Shown here: positions 46,085 to 58,726 of the stretch, piece by piece
Layout: each line of letters begins with the position of its first letter
How positions within the stretch are numbered: position 1 is the stretch's first letter
Assembly (NCBI GenBank): GCA_944474755.1
Contig: OX104114.1
Coordinates: 22,157,220-22,221,219 of the forward strand
Direction: 5' to 3'
Source: Limnoperna fortunei
Lineage: Eukaryota > Mollusca > Bivalvia > Mytilida > Modiolidae
Length of the DNA stretch: 64,000 nt
The notes under the pieces: model-generated
The model's database searches: none
What the model saw: only the letters and a program-made list of their open reading frames with translations
What the model was told of the DNA's origin: nothing
Made by a program: the position numbers and the translations under genes

Positions 46085-46442
46085 AGCATATTTTAAAATC
46101 ATAAACATAATAATTCATGAACAGCAATACATCTGATCTAGTACATGTCAGTAATAAATCCTCAATTTAAATGCCCCTACTATGTTTCCTCTACATGTAC
46201 AGTATATTTCTAAAACATTCATGTTCATTTGCTTCTTTGCTGCTGTAATCAGTAGTTTTATAATGGTGCATATTAACTAATAATGTCAAAATGTTAGTTT
46301 TAGATAACTTGATAATATTCACTTTATTCAACTTTAATTGACATGTCGAAGATTACATACTAGTTCATGAATGTCAACCTTCATCCATTTATTAAAAAAA
46401 TTCTCCACATCTGCTCATGAATCGTTTGGGCTTTTTACAAAT

Positions 46443-46689
46443 GAAGCACATTTGTTGATATTTTCTCGTCTTCGTGAATATTAATTAAAATTTAATTAGC
46501 CAATGAGAACGACGTTTATTGGATAAAACTATTTTGATTTGTAATCGCTTCGCCGGAAGTACAAGCGACCAATCAAAATAGAACATTGAATATTCATGAA
46601 AACGAGAAAATATCTACAAGTGTGCCCACGGTCGGTAAGTGGTAGTAAAGCGAGAACGCGACCGAACGTGGGTTTCCGACGATGCAACA
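46443..46689. mobile_element. truncated copy of the 5523-5840 TIR element
   Basis: The right end is complete (GTGGGTTTCCGACGATG). The left arm begins inside the element at GCACATTTGTTGATATTTTC. The middle differs, with a CTTCGCCGGAAGTACAAGCG segment. The internal inverted arm is retained. Confidence 0.8.
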
Positions 46690-47275
46690 TCATTTTCTTT
46701 ATGATTGTCTATCCAACATTCTGATAACATCATAGGATCACAAGCAAATATACGACATGAAGTCTGTGTCATTAAGTTATAATGTAAACCCCGGTTATGT
46801 TCTATTATAGATTTTCAGGTCTATGACACACTGAGATGTACTTCACAGTTTCCATGTTGGGACCCGAAAGCCCATTGACGCCAAACCTACATAGCGGATG
46901 CTAGATCACTTCTGGTTTCATCTTCGAGAGTTTAGGTTAAAAGAGTTTGTTCTATTTCTTTTTTTTCACTTAGTATTGGCAGATTTACAAGGTGCCAGGA
47001 ACTGCTCTCTTAAATTTTGATACTTCAGTGGCGACTGGGAAGACGAGGCGGGCTTGTCAGTGATTTGTGACCTATACGTTCAGTTAATATATAATTTTTC
47101 CTTTGCTAAAGGAACAGATTTGCTTTAATAAATAATTGAATACTAGTAAAAGATACGAAAGCCCATTAGGCTCAATTTGGTAGTTAAAAAAAAATTTCGC
47201 GCAATATAACGCGAAAAATTCTTTATACAAGATGTTGCGCAAACTTTTTTCTGGGGTCATTATCCTATTCATGGA

Positions 47276-47985
47276 ATGAATTTCCCGGTTCATGTCAAAA
47301 CATGGCATGATGAAGAAAAAGTCTCAAATTATTCTCTTGTTTCTGCTTTTGCTTATAACTGCTATTGCTTTAGAGTTGGATATTTTGAAAGGTATGGCAT
47401 TACTGTAGATCCAGAATATTTTTTCCGGTCAAATGTTTTACAGTGGAAGCACTTCCTAAAGTGTTTGTTTGTTGTTTGTTGGTGTTTAACGCCACTGTCA
47501 GCAATTTTTCAGCTATATCATGGCGTCCAGTTTTTATTGGGAGAGGAAGCCGGAGTACCCGGAGAAAACCCCCGACCTGCGGTAGGAAAACTGGCAATCC
47601 TTGTCAATTAAGATTGGAGTCGAGTACACCCTGCCTGCAGTGTGGATCGAACCCGCAATTTCAGTGTTTACAGACAACGTGATCAATAGTAGACGAACTA
47701 CCTTGACCACTCGGCCACCGAGGCCCTCTTCCTAAAGTGTGTAAATTGGTACAATGTGACCACAACATTGAAATGAAAGCAGCAAAACCATTCTTTAAGG
47801 TAGAATTCACAAAATTCGTGGAGACTCATACTTTTTTCTCCATTTTTATGTAATTTAGCATTATATGTGTAATGCCCCATATATGAAATTTTAAGTGAAA
47901 GAACGATTTTTTTGACAAAGAATTAATGTCTCGCCCGTTCGGTTACTTTTGCACAGGCGATGCAAGTGGATAATGACCTTGTTTT
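47276..47985 (+). repeat. dispersed repeat, copy 2, interrupted by a SINE
   Basis: Plus-strand counterpart of 1362-1780. It contains the frame beginning HVKTWHDEEK and VSAFAYNCYCFRVGYF, matching copy 1 closely to about codon 45, then shifted. A SINE sits at 47,464-47,727. The rest continues to about 47,985 (CGCCCGTTCGGTTACTTTTG). Identity of the element unknown. Confidence 0.55.
47452..47739 (-). mobile_element. tRNA-derived SINE, family 1, perfect 12-bp target duplication
   Basis: The 264-bp SINE (47,464-47,727) is flanked by CTTCCTAAAGTG at 47,452-47,463 and 47,728-47,739, perfect. Copy 1 of the host repeat (near 1610) shows the site uninterrupted. The SINE has a GGCCTCGGTGGCCGAGTGGT head, an intact box B (GGGTTCGATCC on the minus strand), a central block and an AAACAAACAACAAAC-type tail. 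It is the best reference copy in the window. Confidence 0.95.
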
Positions 47986-50980
47986 CACAATGTGTAACAG
48001 TACTATATCTTAGATATCTGAGTTTTTGTTTTATAAAATTGAAGTATGAATTCTAAAAACTAATACAGCTTTATTTCGAGCTTGGACTTCTACTTTTCTA
48101 GCTATTTTGCATAGAATTATAATAAGCAATTCAACTCTAAAAAGGACATTCAACAAATTTCGATTGACGGGAAGAAAGGATCACTCTGTTATTTTTTATG
48201 TTGCTTTGTTCATTTTAAACCTTTCCTCGAATCATTTTGTTCTTTACTTCATCTGACGAAATGATACAAAAGAATGTATAACAATCCTTTTCCTTATCCA
48301 TTTTGGTAAAAATGATTGAAAAATAAATATAAACATTCATTATATAGTATTTTTTCGCGTTATTACGCGATATGTTTCGACTTGTGAGGATGGGTTATTA
48401 TGCTTAAGTTACGCATTGTAAAGCTAAAAAAAATTAGTTTACTTAAATGAGCCTAATGGGCTTTCGTAAAAAGATTTGCGCTCGTCGTAACTCTTTTTTT
48501 TTTTTTGGGGGGGGGGGGGTGGTTGAAAGTGCTCTGCGATAATATTTGGGAAGCTTTTTATTTGGACGTATTATTCCGTAAAATAAAAGTTACTACAATA
48601 TACATGTTATTATTTAATGTATGATGATCTTCGGTATTTTAAGAACAGAATATATTGTTCTGTTTACTCACTCCTTGCACTCTATCAATTTGCAAGTAGT
48701 TTGTTTTTGTTTAATGTTAAACTTCAGCAGTTTTTTTATATTACTATAAAAATGTATACTATGTATACCTAATTTATGTATGGAGTTGGTTAAACATACC
48801 GACTAGAATATGTATGTATCTACAGTTTGTTCTTCATTTCCTGTCGATAATTTATCCTGTTACGTACGGTAGAGTTAAGACATATCCGGCATGTGCATGC
48901 CTTAATTGGTTAAAAATATTATCTAATGTTTTGATTATATTTAGCAATACATATAAAGTGTATAACGTTCACAAGTGTTGTCGTTCTCATATGTTAAGTT
49001 CAAACGGAAATGTAGTTTTTCTACTCTCGCTTATCGTACACATCATTCCTTATACGTACACTAAAATTGATTTTTCAAAACTGATATGAGTGAAATAGTA
49101 ATCTTCCGTCGCAACTATGGAACGTTAGCCCGATAAGATAACACCACAATACACTCGGAAAACCCCGACACGTACAATTGACTGATAAAACAAAATGGCT
49201 GGTACAAGTACATGTAATGGTAAGATCGTTGAATAATATGTCATCAAACGTTAGGAACATGTGCATGCAGCGCAAACGTTAAAATTATATTCTTTCTATG
49301 TTTAACCGTTGTACATTGTGAAATTAATCTGACGTGTACATGTAGATTTGGCTGGTGCATTATTCTGTAACTATTTCATAACAATATTTGGTTACGGTCA
49401 GTTTTTGATTCTTAGAATTGAAGAATCTTAAACCTGGCCCAAGCCTTTTAACGTTAGACAGAAAAATTATAAAGCCGTATTGTTGTTTTAGACCTGAACA
49501 AAACGGCACGTTGGATTGGGAAAGTTATTGAAGAAGGGGTTTTTAGAGGATAGCACCGAGGGGTGCAACACAACGGTTTTAATGATACAACTGTTAAAAT
49601 GATGTTATATACATTCTTTAAACATCCGGACAACAATTTAACCGTTCCTATTACATCTACTATAGTGAAATGAACAATTTAATATTAATATTGTTTGTTG
49701 TTTGTAATTAAACAAATGCCATATAAAATAATACATGAAACTTAAGAAGTATTTTTGCTTTCGAGAAGTGTAGGCTTTGAAAACTGTAATGTCTACTTTC
49801 AATTCTGTAATGATACGGACAGTTATGTCGGTAGTGTTTGTAATGCGAGTTTTATTCTGCCAAAGTAACGTTTACCAGTACTATCTTACCACTGTCATTA
49901 TAGTCATTCATTATAGAAATATAGGCCCACACAGATATCATAACTAATCTCTCCACACGGAGAAACAATCACAAAGAACACACGAAATACAAATTACAGA
50001 ATTGTAAGTCTTTGTTATTGATGTTCGTTGATTTTTTAGAGATTTTTTGTTCGGAATGACCAGTATGAGGTTTGTGCTTCGTGTATCTTTATGCTGAACT
50101 TCAAATTATTCAAACGAGCTTCGTTACATTTACCCCCCCCCCCCTAACAATACATATATAAAGAAACGTGTGAAATGCCCTAACTTAAAGCATAACATCG
50201 CCAGCACAATACATAACAAATAGAAGCAGCTCTTTCCAAATACGCTTGCAAAACAGAAAACTAAAGTTTAAAAAATAATTATTTAAGGGAAATGGTAAAA
50301 ATAAATACATAATAGAAAGCGACACATTAAAATGGTCAACACCAGCAAACAAGCGTCTTGATCTTTATATAAACATTCATTTTAAAATCCCAACATCCAA
50401 AAATGGAGTTTATAGGATTAAACCTCGGTATTACGAATATCGAATAGAAATCTATAGAACTATTGACTTGGATCTTAGATACGGCTGTTTTGAAACAAAG
50501 CGTGTGCATTCCCATTTATCCATCTTTTAAAAATTAGGTATTCCCACTTATCTAACTGATTTTTTCTTACCTGTTGGGTGTTTATTTAGCAATAAGTAGG
50601 TTTCATTTAAACAAAGTGCCAGGAAAATTTGTTCCATGAAAAATTGATATATACTATTAATTATACAAAAAAGTGTTTTTTTAAATATAAATATAAGATT
50701 TCAAAAATATAATGTTTCAGATATTAAGGAGATTTAAAAATTAAAGAATTAGAAGTTAAAAAATTATACAAAAAATCTTTTATACAGTTTGAATTAATTT
50801 TAAATGAGAAATCAAAGCTTGAACTAAAACGTTTTCAAATAAATATTATGAATATTATTTTTCAAAAGCGTTTTTTATATCTTAGAAATGTAAGATTTCA
50901 TTAATATATAATGTTTCACACATTCCATCAGTTTAGAAATTTACATCATACCAATCTCGGCGCAGTACACAAAATGTCAA
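47986..50980. other. no gene recognised
   Basis: AT-rich. A T-run then G-run lies at about 48,491-48,522 and a C-run at about 50,132-50,144. Frames of 60-91 codons (for example 48,814-49,089 plus) have no recognisable domain. Confidence 0.55.
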
Positions 50981-51005
50981 ATATCTACATGTAACAGTAC
51001 TCCAT

Positions 51006-51829
51006 AAACAGGGCAGAGAAGCAGAATTAATTTACTGGAGGTGCACAAAGAAAGACTTCCCAGGGAATGTAAACTCAAGAGACAACTTAATGACCAACTG
51101 CTCACGAAACCATAACCATCCGTCTTCTCATGCACAGATAAATGCAAAAAAGTTCATAACACATATACAAGAGAGCGTGAGATCATGCTAAGATCCACTA
51201 CCAAGCCTTTAGGACAGCGAAATCATAAAATTTAGAACCAGAGAATGGGTAAGACGAAACATGACAGAATGTGGAAATAATATCTGTAAATCATCACTTT
51301 ACCGAAGACGCAATACCGAGATCCCACAACAACCATCTAGATAGAACATAAACTTGAAAGGTGAATAAATATAGACTACTTACTCACTGATGACGGTGTT
51401 CATAATAAGATCCTGATTTTTGGTCCAGTGTTCATAAAAAGATCCTGATATTTGGTACAGCAGACAACCTCTGACATCTAAGTCATGCCAACACTAATTT
51501 TCAGACGTAACATTCTACGCAACCTCGGTACTATTCAAACAAATATACACTCTGCGTGCACTTATCGAAAGAGAAATGTACCCGTTAGTGTTCGCATTCC
51601 TTCTACACTACTCTACTGTTGGGTCCAGAACACAAACCATTTAGAAGGCTGGCACCACAAACTGAATAAATCACTGCATAGAGCCCACCAGAACCTGATC
51701 CTTCTGATACAGAAACAGCAAAACACACTGGCAGCCACGGAAATACAGTTAGTACAGTACGCTGCTGGTGGACGACGAAACGTCAAAAGCATGCATATCG
51801 CACCATTAACAGCAGACTGGAAGAGTTAA
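51006..51829 (+). pseudogene. decayed FLYWCH-MULE-type transposase
   Basis: Two separated pieces on one strand. The first (51,006-51,191, 61 codons) contains LIYWRCTKKDF, then NCSRNHNHPSS, the W-C-C-HxH pattern of a FLYWCH zinc finger, and stops at TAA 51,189. The second (51,485-51,829) contains NTNHLEGWHHKLNKSLHRAH and then TLAATEIQLVQ. I know this NxxxEGWH signature from the C-terminal end of MULE-like transposases and FLYWCH proteins derived from them. The catalytic DDE region that should lie between is missing or unrecognisable in under 300 bp. So this is an internally deleted, inactive copy. No TIRs or target duplication were found. Confidence 0.6.
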
Positions 51830-51835
51830 AATAGG

Positions 51836-53445
51836 ACAGATTGACATGTAGCTCTGCACCAATGCAGTATCACACCTATTAAAGCTGGATTATTTTATCT
51901 AATAAATTCATTAACACATTAATACGGCGTTTTTGTCATATATTATAGAAAAGTCACAATTTCACGTTCACTTATTGCATACTTTATTTCTGCAATTTAT
52001 ATTATAATTAAATTCAGGTCCTAAATTCAGTCATATTTTTCATATGTCGCACATCCTAAGCTGTTATTAAAAGTTCCTTGTTCTCAATTACCTTTGATCT
52101 CATTTATCCAACTTTAAAATTTCTTCCTGTACTACTTTTTTTATCAAGAGTTTGATAAATGGGAATGAGCCGTTCGCGCTATCAACAAACGTGTATTTTA
52201 CATGCTTTAAAATCTTGATGTTTACTATCACAAAAAAGAAACGTAACTTGTAGAAAGTTTCATCTTTATAACATCAGTTTTAATAACAACATTACTCTGG
52301 TTGTTCATACTTAAAAATAGCATACGGAAGTTTATTTCGGAAGACATGATTCTTGAATTTTAATATGGGTTACAAATAGTTTAAACATATTTTATTTATT
52401 TTATTTGTTCTTAAAAAGCAACAAATGGATCAGACACAAGTTTTACAACTTAGAATTGTCTTCTCCATGGATACATCAATTAATTTAAATCAGAACAACA
52501 TAAAACATACATAATAAGTAAATATTTTCACAATATGTAGACGAGAAAAAATATTACCCAGACCAGGGACAGTCTATACTAGTACACAAGTCGACAAAAC
52601 GACAAATATACAACATATTGATTTTTACAAATACAATTCGAACACACCGTAATAACTTGTACACATAAACGTGTTTATGATATCCGTTAAGATGCATTTA
52701 GTTGTGGATGTAAATTTATTAAAATATGGATATAAAATAATCACTGAAAAGCTGTATGTCGGTAAGTACTGTTTGATAATACATAATTTGACTATATAAG
52801 CTACCTTTGGTATGCTGCCCTCCCCAATACAGGTAGTGTGACCTTGGAAAAAAGAGAATGTAAGTTTAGTTTAAACATATTTTATTGTTAAAAATTAAAA
52901 AAAACCAAAGGATTGAACACAAGTTGTAACAACTTATGTAGTTCTCTCCGTTCAATAATCTTACAAAATAATTACATTCATTTGAAACCCATTGTATACA
53001 CTGAGTGTTTAAAAACCATTTGCTAAGAAGTAGAAAAGCGTCCTGTATCTTTTATATATTTTAAAACACAAGAAAATATTGAAATGTTGGTTTCATTTGG
53101 AGGTTTGTCGCTTCCAAATAACAAAAGGTATGTAGTTATATGTAAACCTTCCAAGGCAAGAGAATTTAATTCAGCAAGCATGAAATTTCTTAATATATTA
53201 AATCTTTCAGATTTAAGTAAATAATGTTTAGAATTTTCCTTTTCGTGACACTTGAAACAAGGTTCGAGCTAAATAGGTCACCGTTAAGTGAAATACACTC
53301 GTTTCGTAATAGTTTGTGAAAAACAGCAAACCCGGTCGCCGAATTTGTAAAAAATTGGAGTTAGTTTTAGTAGAAAATATTTTCGTTTAAACATAGTTTT
53401 AAATGATGAAAGAGTTTACAACTGAACTCAATGTTGTAAAAACTA
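51836..53445. other. no gene recognised; faint internal repeat
   Basis: A segment around 52,370-52,445 (GTTTAAACATATTTTATT... AACAAATGGATCAGACACAA) resembles 52,868-52,935 (GTTTAAACATATTTTATTG... AAAGGATTGAACACAAGTTG). It also resembles 15,310-15,365. It may be the end of an old dispersed repeat or LINE 3' region. Confidence 0.4.
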
Positions 53446-53640
53446 GGTAGTTCGTCTACTATTGATCACGTGGTGTGTCAACAGTTAGATTGCGGGTTAG
53501 AATCTCACTGCGGGCAGGGTGCGCTCAACTCTAATCTTAATTGACAAGGGTTGCCAGTTTTTCAACTGAAAGTTGTATGCCATGATATAGCTGGAAAACT
53601 GCTGAAAGTGGCGTTAAACAACATTCAAACAAACAAAAAG
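53446..53640 (+). mobile_element. tRNA-derived SINE, family 1, 5'-truncated and core-deleted
   Basis: Starts inside the tRNA-like part (GTAGTTCGTCTACTATTGAT), retains the B-box region (TTGCGGGTTAGAATCTCACT) and the post-tRNA segment. It lacks most of the conserved centre and ends AACATTCAAACAAACAAAAA. Confidence 0.82.
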
Positions 53641-55610
53641 GCAAAAAATTAGTGTATGTTTAAACTTCAATAAAACATGATTGGTGTCGAAACATCTCTG
53701 TATTGAGCTGCGTTAAGGTTACAGAGGTTAAATCTCTTCTCTACAGTGTCTCGATTCTCCGCACGCATTTGCGGGTCTCAGCCCTTACTCTATTTTCCCA
53801 TCGGGCCCTTGCATGTCGACTCCAAAGTAAGGACGTCCCATGCGTAAACCGTTTTCACAATGGACAGTTTCTGACTGACTGTCCCGATATCTGTTTTACA
53901 TTAGGGGTATGTGATGCTGTATCTGTTCTTGTCTCTAAATGTTCAAACTATGGTTTCTTATTATGATATCCTGAGGAAGATATCATTTGAGCATAATCGG
54001 CCTTCGGATATATTTGAAATTGAAGCTTGTGTAAATGCAAAATATGGCATTAAGGGTTTCTGTGTCCACATGTGTTCACGCTACCCTGACAAATTGAGTT
54101 AAAAAAATTACAGGGCTAGGAGATTTCATATGACGTCATAGCTTAAAAAATATCAACTATTCACATTACACTGTTTGGCAGAAAATACATTCAACATAGC
54201 CAAATAGCGAGTTTTTGATTGGCTATTTGCAAGTATAACGTAGCTAAAAAGTGACTCGCAGCTTGGCAGTTTTCTAACTACCTTTGTGCACTGTAGTTGT
54301 AGAAAATCTGACTACGAGGATGGTAATACAAGGCATTAGTCACATATATATGACATTATTTTTTTAATGTCTAATAATGAAGTTTATTAATTTCACATCC
54401 CAGGTAAATGTTGATAAATGTTAGAAAAATATGCAAAATAACAGAAATGTTACTACTGTCAACTATGTCCACCTTCCACGAGTCGCCATTGAAGATCAAC
54501 AATCAATTTATTAGACATTTAACTTTTAAATGGTTATGTTCAAGCAAACATATTCACAAAGAAACTGCGTTTACAGTATATACCCAGTATGCCTTTCACG
54601 TTATTAATTTATTCACGAGCATGCATGAACAATATCAGCAGATGTTGGATGCATTTTTACGATTACAGAGACAATGGTAATAGGAATTACATTCAAAGTA
54701 TTGTTATTGAACGACTTACATCCTAGAAAATGCATCACTAATTTGAATATGGTAAAATGTTTTACATGAGGTCCAGAAATAATGCAATCCTACAAACACG
54801 TACAGATTAAAACAATAAAATAATTAACACGTGTATACTACAAACAATTCTTTAAAAGTCGTGAAGATTGAGATTCTGATTTTTTTTATATAAATGTTTT
54901 TTTTGTACAGATGACAATTGCAGGTTAGCAATCGTTCCAATTTATATACATTAGGATATAATTAATACTAGTTGGATAAACGGATTTTGCCAAATTATAT
55001 AATTCCTGTGATTTACAATTTAAAAAATAATGAAATTCATCTCCAACAGATTCTTAGCTTAAAGAACATTTAGAATTTTATGCCTTCTACCGGTTTCAAA
55101 GAGAATCTTTAAAAAAGACCTCCTTAAATTTGTTTACCAGATTCTGATATTTTCAAAAGGTCTTATTAGATAATTGAACAACTATATTGTGTTTTTGAAG
55201 CTTCCTTAGAATTGACTATGTAAAGAATATATATGTATTACTATATAGCATTATTATAGCATTGATTAAGGGTGTTTTCATAATGGCGCAGCATCATGAA
55301 AACACTCATTTCTTAATACTTTTATTAAAACAAATTACTATACAAATGACCTCTTTTCATCAAGAATGTTTCTCAGTTTTCCAAGGCATGTAAACAAATA
55401 TAGTCACAACCACATCAACTTTTGTGTGGGTTATTACGCAATATAATTTTCCACACAGGGCCATTACGGGAAATCAGGGCGTTATAACAAGACCATTCTG
55501 ATTTTCTTATTAAATGGTGGACATGTCCAAAATCTCTCGTCTAAGACCTGGCAAATATTTATCGACTGCTGATAGGCTTCAACGGAAGCTTATCTGGGCC
55601 ACATTGTTAG
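53641..55610. other. no gene recognised
   Basis: Frames at 53,703-53,966 and 54,408-54,680 (87 and 90 codons) have no recognisable domain or start context. No recurring repeat. Confidence 0.5.
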
Positions 55611-55625
55611 AATTTTTTATTGATA

Positions 55626-55966
55626 TTAAACGCAATACATTGCGATTAAACGCAAAACGCAAACGCAATCATTGTGAATAAACATAATCTTTGCGTTTAG
55701 TCGCAATATTATTATGTTTAATCGCAATAACTATTGCATTTAATCGCAATAATTATTGCCTTTAAGCGCAATAAGTTTTTGCGATTAATCACAATCAGTA
55801 TCGCGTTTATTCGCAAACTTTTACGTTAAAACGCAAACGATTGATATTATTTGTAATTATTGCGTTTATTCGCAATAATTGCATTTAAACACAATGAGTT
55901 GTGCGTTTAATCGCAATAAGTTTTGTTGCGTTTAATCGCGATAATTATTGCGTTTAAACGCAATAA
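55626..55966. repeat. array of about 20-bp palindromic units (GCGTTTAATCGC type)
   Basis: Many degenerate copies of ATTGCGTTTAATCGCAATAA and its complement run through 340 bp. The dominant word TTGCGTTTAATCGCAAT is nearly self-complementary. Architecture parallels the 21-bp palindromic array at 43.7 kb, although the sequence differs. No flanking inverted repeat was identified. Confidence 0.8.
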
Positions 55967-57414
55967 AAAAATAAAACAAGGTAGACCGAATAGGCTTCCG
56001 TAGACTGACATTTATAGAAGAGACTATATCCGATTTACAGAAAAAAAAATCAAAATTAGTTGTATAGCGATGTAATGGCGTGCCATATGAAAATGTTATC
56101 TTAAATGGAGTGATAGGTTCAAAAGACAGCCTAGTATTTGAGGTCAATTCTATTTCGTGTGCAAAAAAGTATGGCTTTGTTCAAAGTTTAAGTAAACAAT
56201 TTGATTGTCAGTTTTCAGTATCTGCAGTGAAAAAATACAGAATAATTTACAAGTAGACCGATGTTAAGGCAGAGGTTGGCTTTTTTCAAAATATCCATAA
56301 ACAATGTGATCAGTACTGGTGGATTTTTTTTTTCAAGTTTTAAAGTGCATAATAAATCTTAATTTTTCGGATTTCCCCATTTGACATATTATTATAAAGC
56401 TATCACATAAAGAAACAATATTAACATCAGATATATCTACGGCTTCGTGTATTCAATTGTTTAAAATATTTATTAAATGTATCAACGGGTAACTGGTTTC
56501 ATTTTTTTTTTTAATCTGAAAATTATTTGAAGCTTTCCAGAAAGCTATCGATTTCTCTTCGCAGTGTAAGTAATTCATTTGCACATATGACTAGATGTAT
56601 CTCAAATAAGACTTACACCCTTACATGTAGTTGACCAATGAATTTGTCGTTTCATTTTATACCACATGTGTTTACTCTTGTATTGTTTTTGCTACAGGGG
56701 TGCTCTGGAGTACCATTGTGTACAATTCTGTGATAAGAAATAATTATTTTAATTATCATCAATGTTTAAAATATTAAAAAGATGTCCATTACAAAACCAT
56801 TCGGTTAAGCAGTTTAAGTCACCAATAAGTGCAACAAATATAGTTTTGTATGTTTATTATTAATTCATTTTTTAATATCATAAAAGCTTCTTCTTCAGTG
56901 GAATATTTAGTATATTCTGGTGGCATATAGATATAACCTACTTCGTCATCATTGACTCCAAATCAAATAATAAATATACTAAAGACCAAATATGTCAAAT
57001 GTTAGATTTTAGATATTTGTCATGTCATGAGGACATTTTTTAACAGACTTGGTATTCCAGTGGGTACTTATTGTGATCCTCTCCCCGCAAACATGTTTTT
57101 GAACTCTAATGAGGCCGAGTTCCTAGAAGTGAAAGGCCTGCTGAAGAAGAAAGACTTGCGCATACCTTTAATTTAAGATTCTGCAATATTGGTGATGTTT
57201 TAATATTGTCCCTGAACAATTAAAATGAAATTTGGTGACTGTTTACATTCAATCTAATACAGCAAGCATGAAATTGAAAGACCCAATATAGTAAGGTCGG
57301 CCTCATAGACTTTTTTATAGAAATAGAGCCGGGAAACTATCAAGTAGACCACTCTTATTCATGGGCAACCAAAATGTATGCCCTTTGTTTGATCGTTTTT
57401 TTTTAAATTAATTT
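55967..57414. other. no gene recognised
   Basis: AT-rich, with homopolymer T runs. No recognisable coding frame. Confidence 0.5.
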
Positions 57415-57508
57415 ACTGTTTGTTAACTTGTTCTCGCCCTGAATATATCTGAAATACTGCTTTCTGGACGAAACGCAAACATCCAATCAATCAATCAATC
57501 AATCAATC
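57415..57508 (+). repeat. family 2 SINE-like 3' end with ATCA tail
   Basis: Plus-strand match to the left part of 4652-5065 read in reverse (TTGTTAACTTGTTCTCG, then TGAAATACTGC and GCAAACATCCA), followed by a short ATCA run. It shows that this repeat family ends in an ATCA microsatellite. Confidence 0.6.
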
Positions 57509-57984
57509 ATTATTTCATCACTGAATATAATACAATGTGTTAAAACAAGAACATCAAATTTAATAAATAAAAAGTCAAAATCACCCTATCACACTGAAAA
57601 AAAACGCCGCATTTCAAAATACTGATTTCAATTGCACCTTTTTGGATCTAAAAAAGCAGTTTTTTTTTTATTTGTCACTCAAAAAACCTGTGCCAATAAT
57701 GTACGCTGACTTTTACTATAGCGAGTTGTAGATTAAATTTTGGTTTGTTTTTTACTTTGAAGTTCAAGACGCGGTTATTTCTTATTGACGTATTTGACAC
57801 TAATTTTACATTAAGAATTAACATTAATTAGAAATGAACATTAAAGTTGAAAGGATTTTTAAATGAAAATGCTGTTTACCTCTATTATTTAAAAAACAAG
57901 ACACCGAAAATTTATAATGGTTATTCATCGACTGGACAATAGTCTTGTAATCAAATTTCGCAAAAATATTGAAATTGATCATTC

Positions 57985-58249
57985 AAATGTTTGTTTGTTT
58001 GTTTGAATGGTGTTTTAACGCCACTTTCAGCAATTTTTCAGCTATTTCATGGAGTCTAGTTTTTATTGGGGGAGGAAGCCAGAGTACCCGGAGAGAAACC
58101 CCCGACCTGCGGTAGGAAAACTGGCAATCCTTGTCAATTAAGATTGGAGTCGAGTACACCCTGCCTGCAGTGAGAATCGAACCCGCAATCTCAGTGTTGA
58201 AAGACCACGTGATCAATAGTAGACGAACTACCTTGACCACTCGGCCACT
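57985..58249 (-). mobile_element. tRNA-derived SINE, family 1
   Basis: Near-complete: tail complement GTTTGTTTGTTTGTTTGAAT at the left, conserved centre, box B intact (GAGAATCGAACCCGC on the plus strand). The head lacks the last few bases after CACTCGGCCAC. The 85-codon minus-strand frame across it is SINE sequence. Confidence 0.9.
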
Positions 58250-58726
58250 ATTATGTACAATAGTAGGCTAATTGTAATCCATCTGTTACTTTAGTCACAG
58301 TCAATAGTAATGTTCTGTGTTCTGTCACATTTTTCTCAGCTGTTGTAGTTTATTAACATGTTCTTGTCGTAAACATCGCTGCCACCATTAAGTTAATCGT
58401 GATTTATATGGTTATGTTGATTAACATTATTCTAATTTTTATTTGCATTATAGCGCTAAGCAGCATCTTGTCCAAAATAATGAAATTTTGGCAAAATATG
58501 TAAATAATTATTACTATAATAGTTCTGTGCTATCAGAGAATATGACTTTCTACGATAAGTAAACGAACATACTTGTTTTTAACCAAACAAAGCTTTAACT
58601 GAAAACCTCGTATAGAACTCATTTTAACCTATATTGATTGATTTCTTATTTTTCCGTTTCTGTCATGTATAAATGTTAAGTCGTAAACTTACAAGCATGA
58701 TTGAATGAGTCACATACTTTGACACG
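58250..58726. other. no gene recognised
   Basis: AT-rich, no feature supported. Confidence 0.5.
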
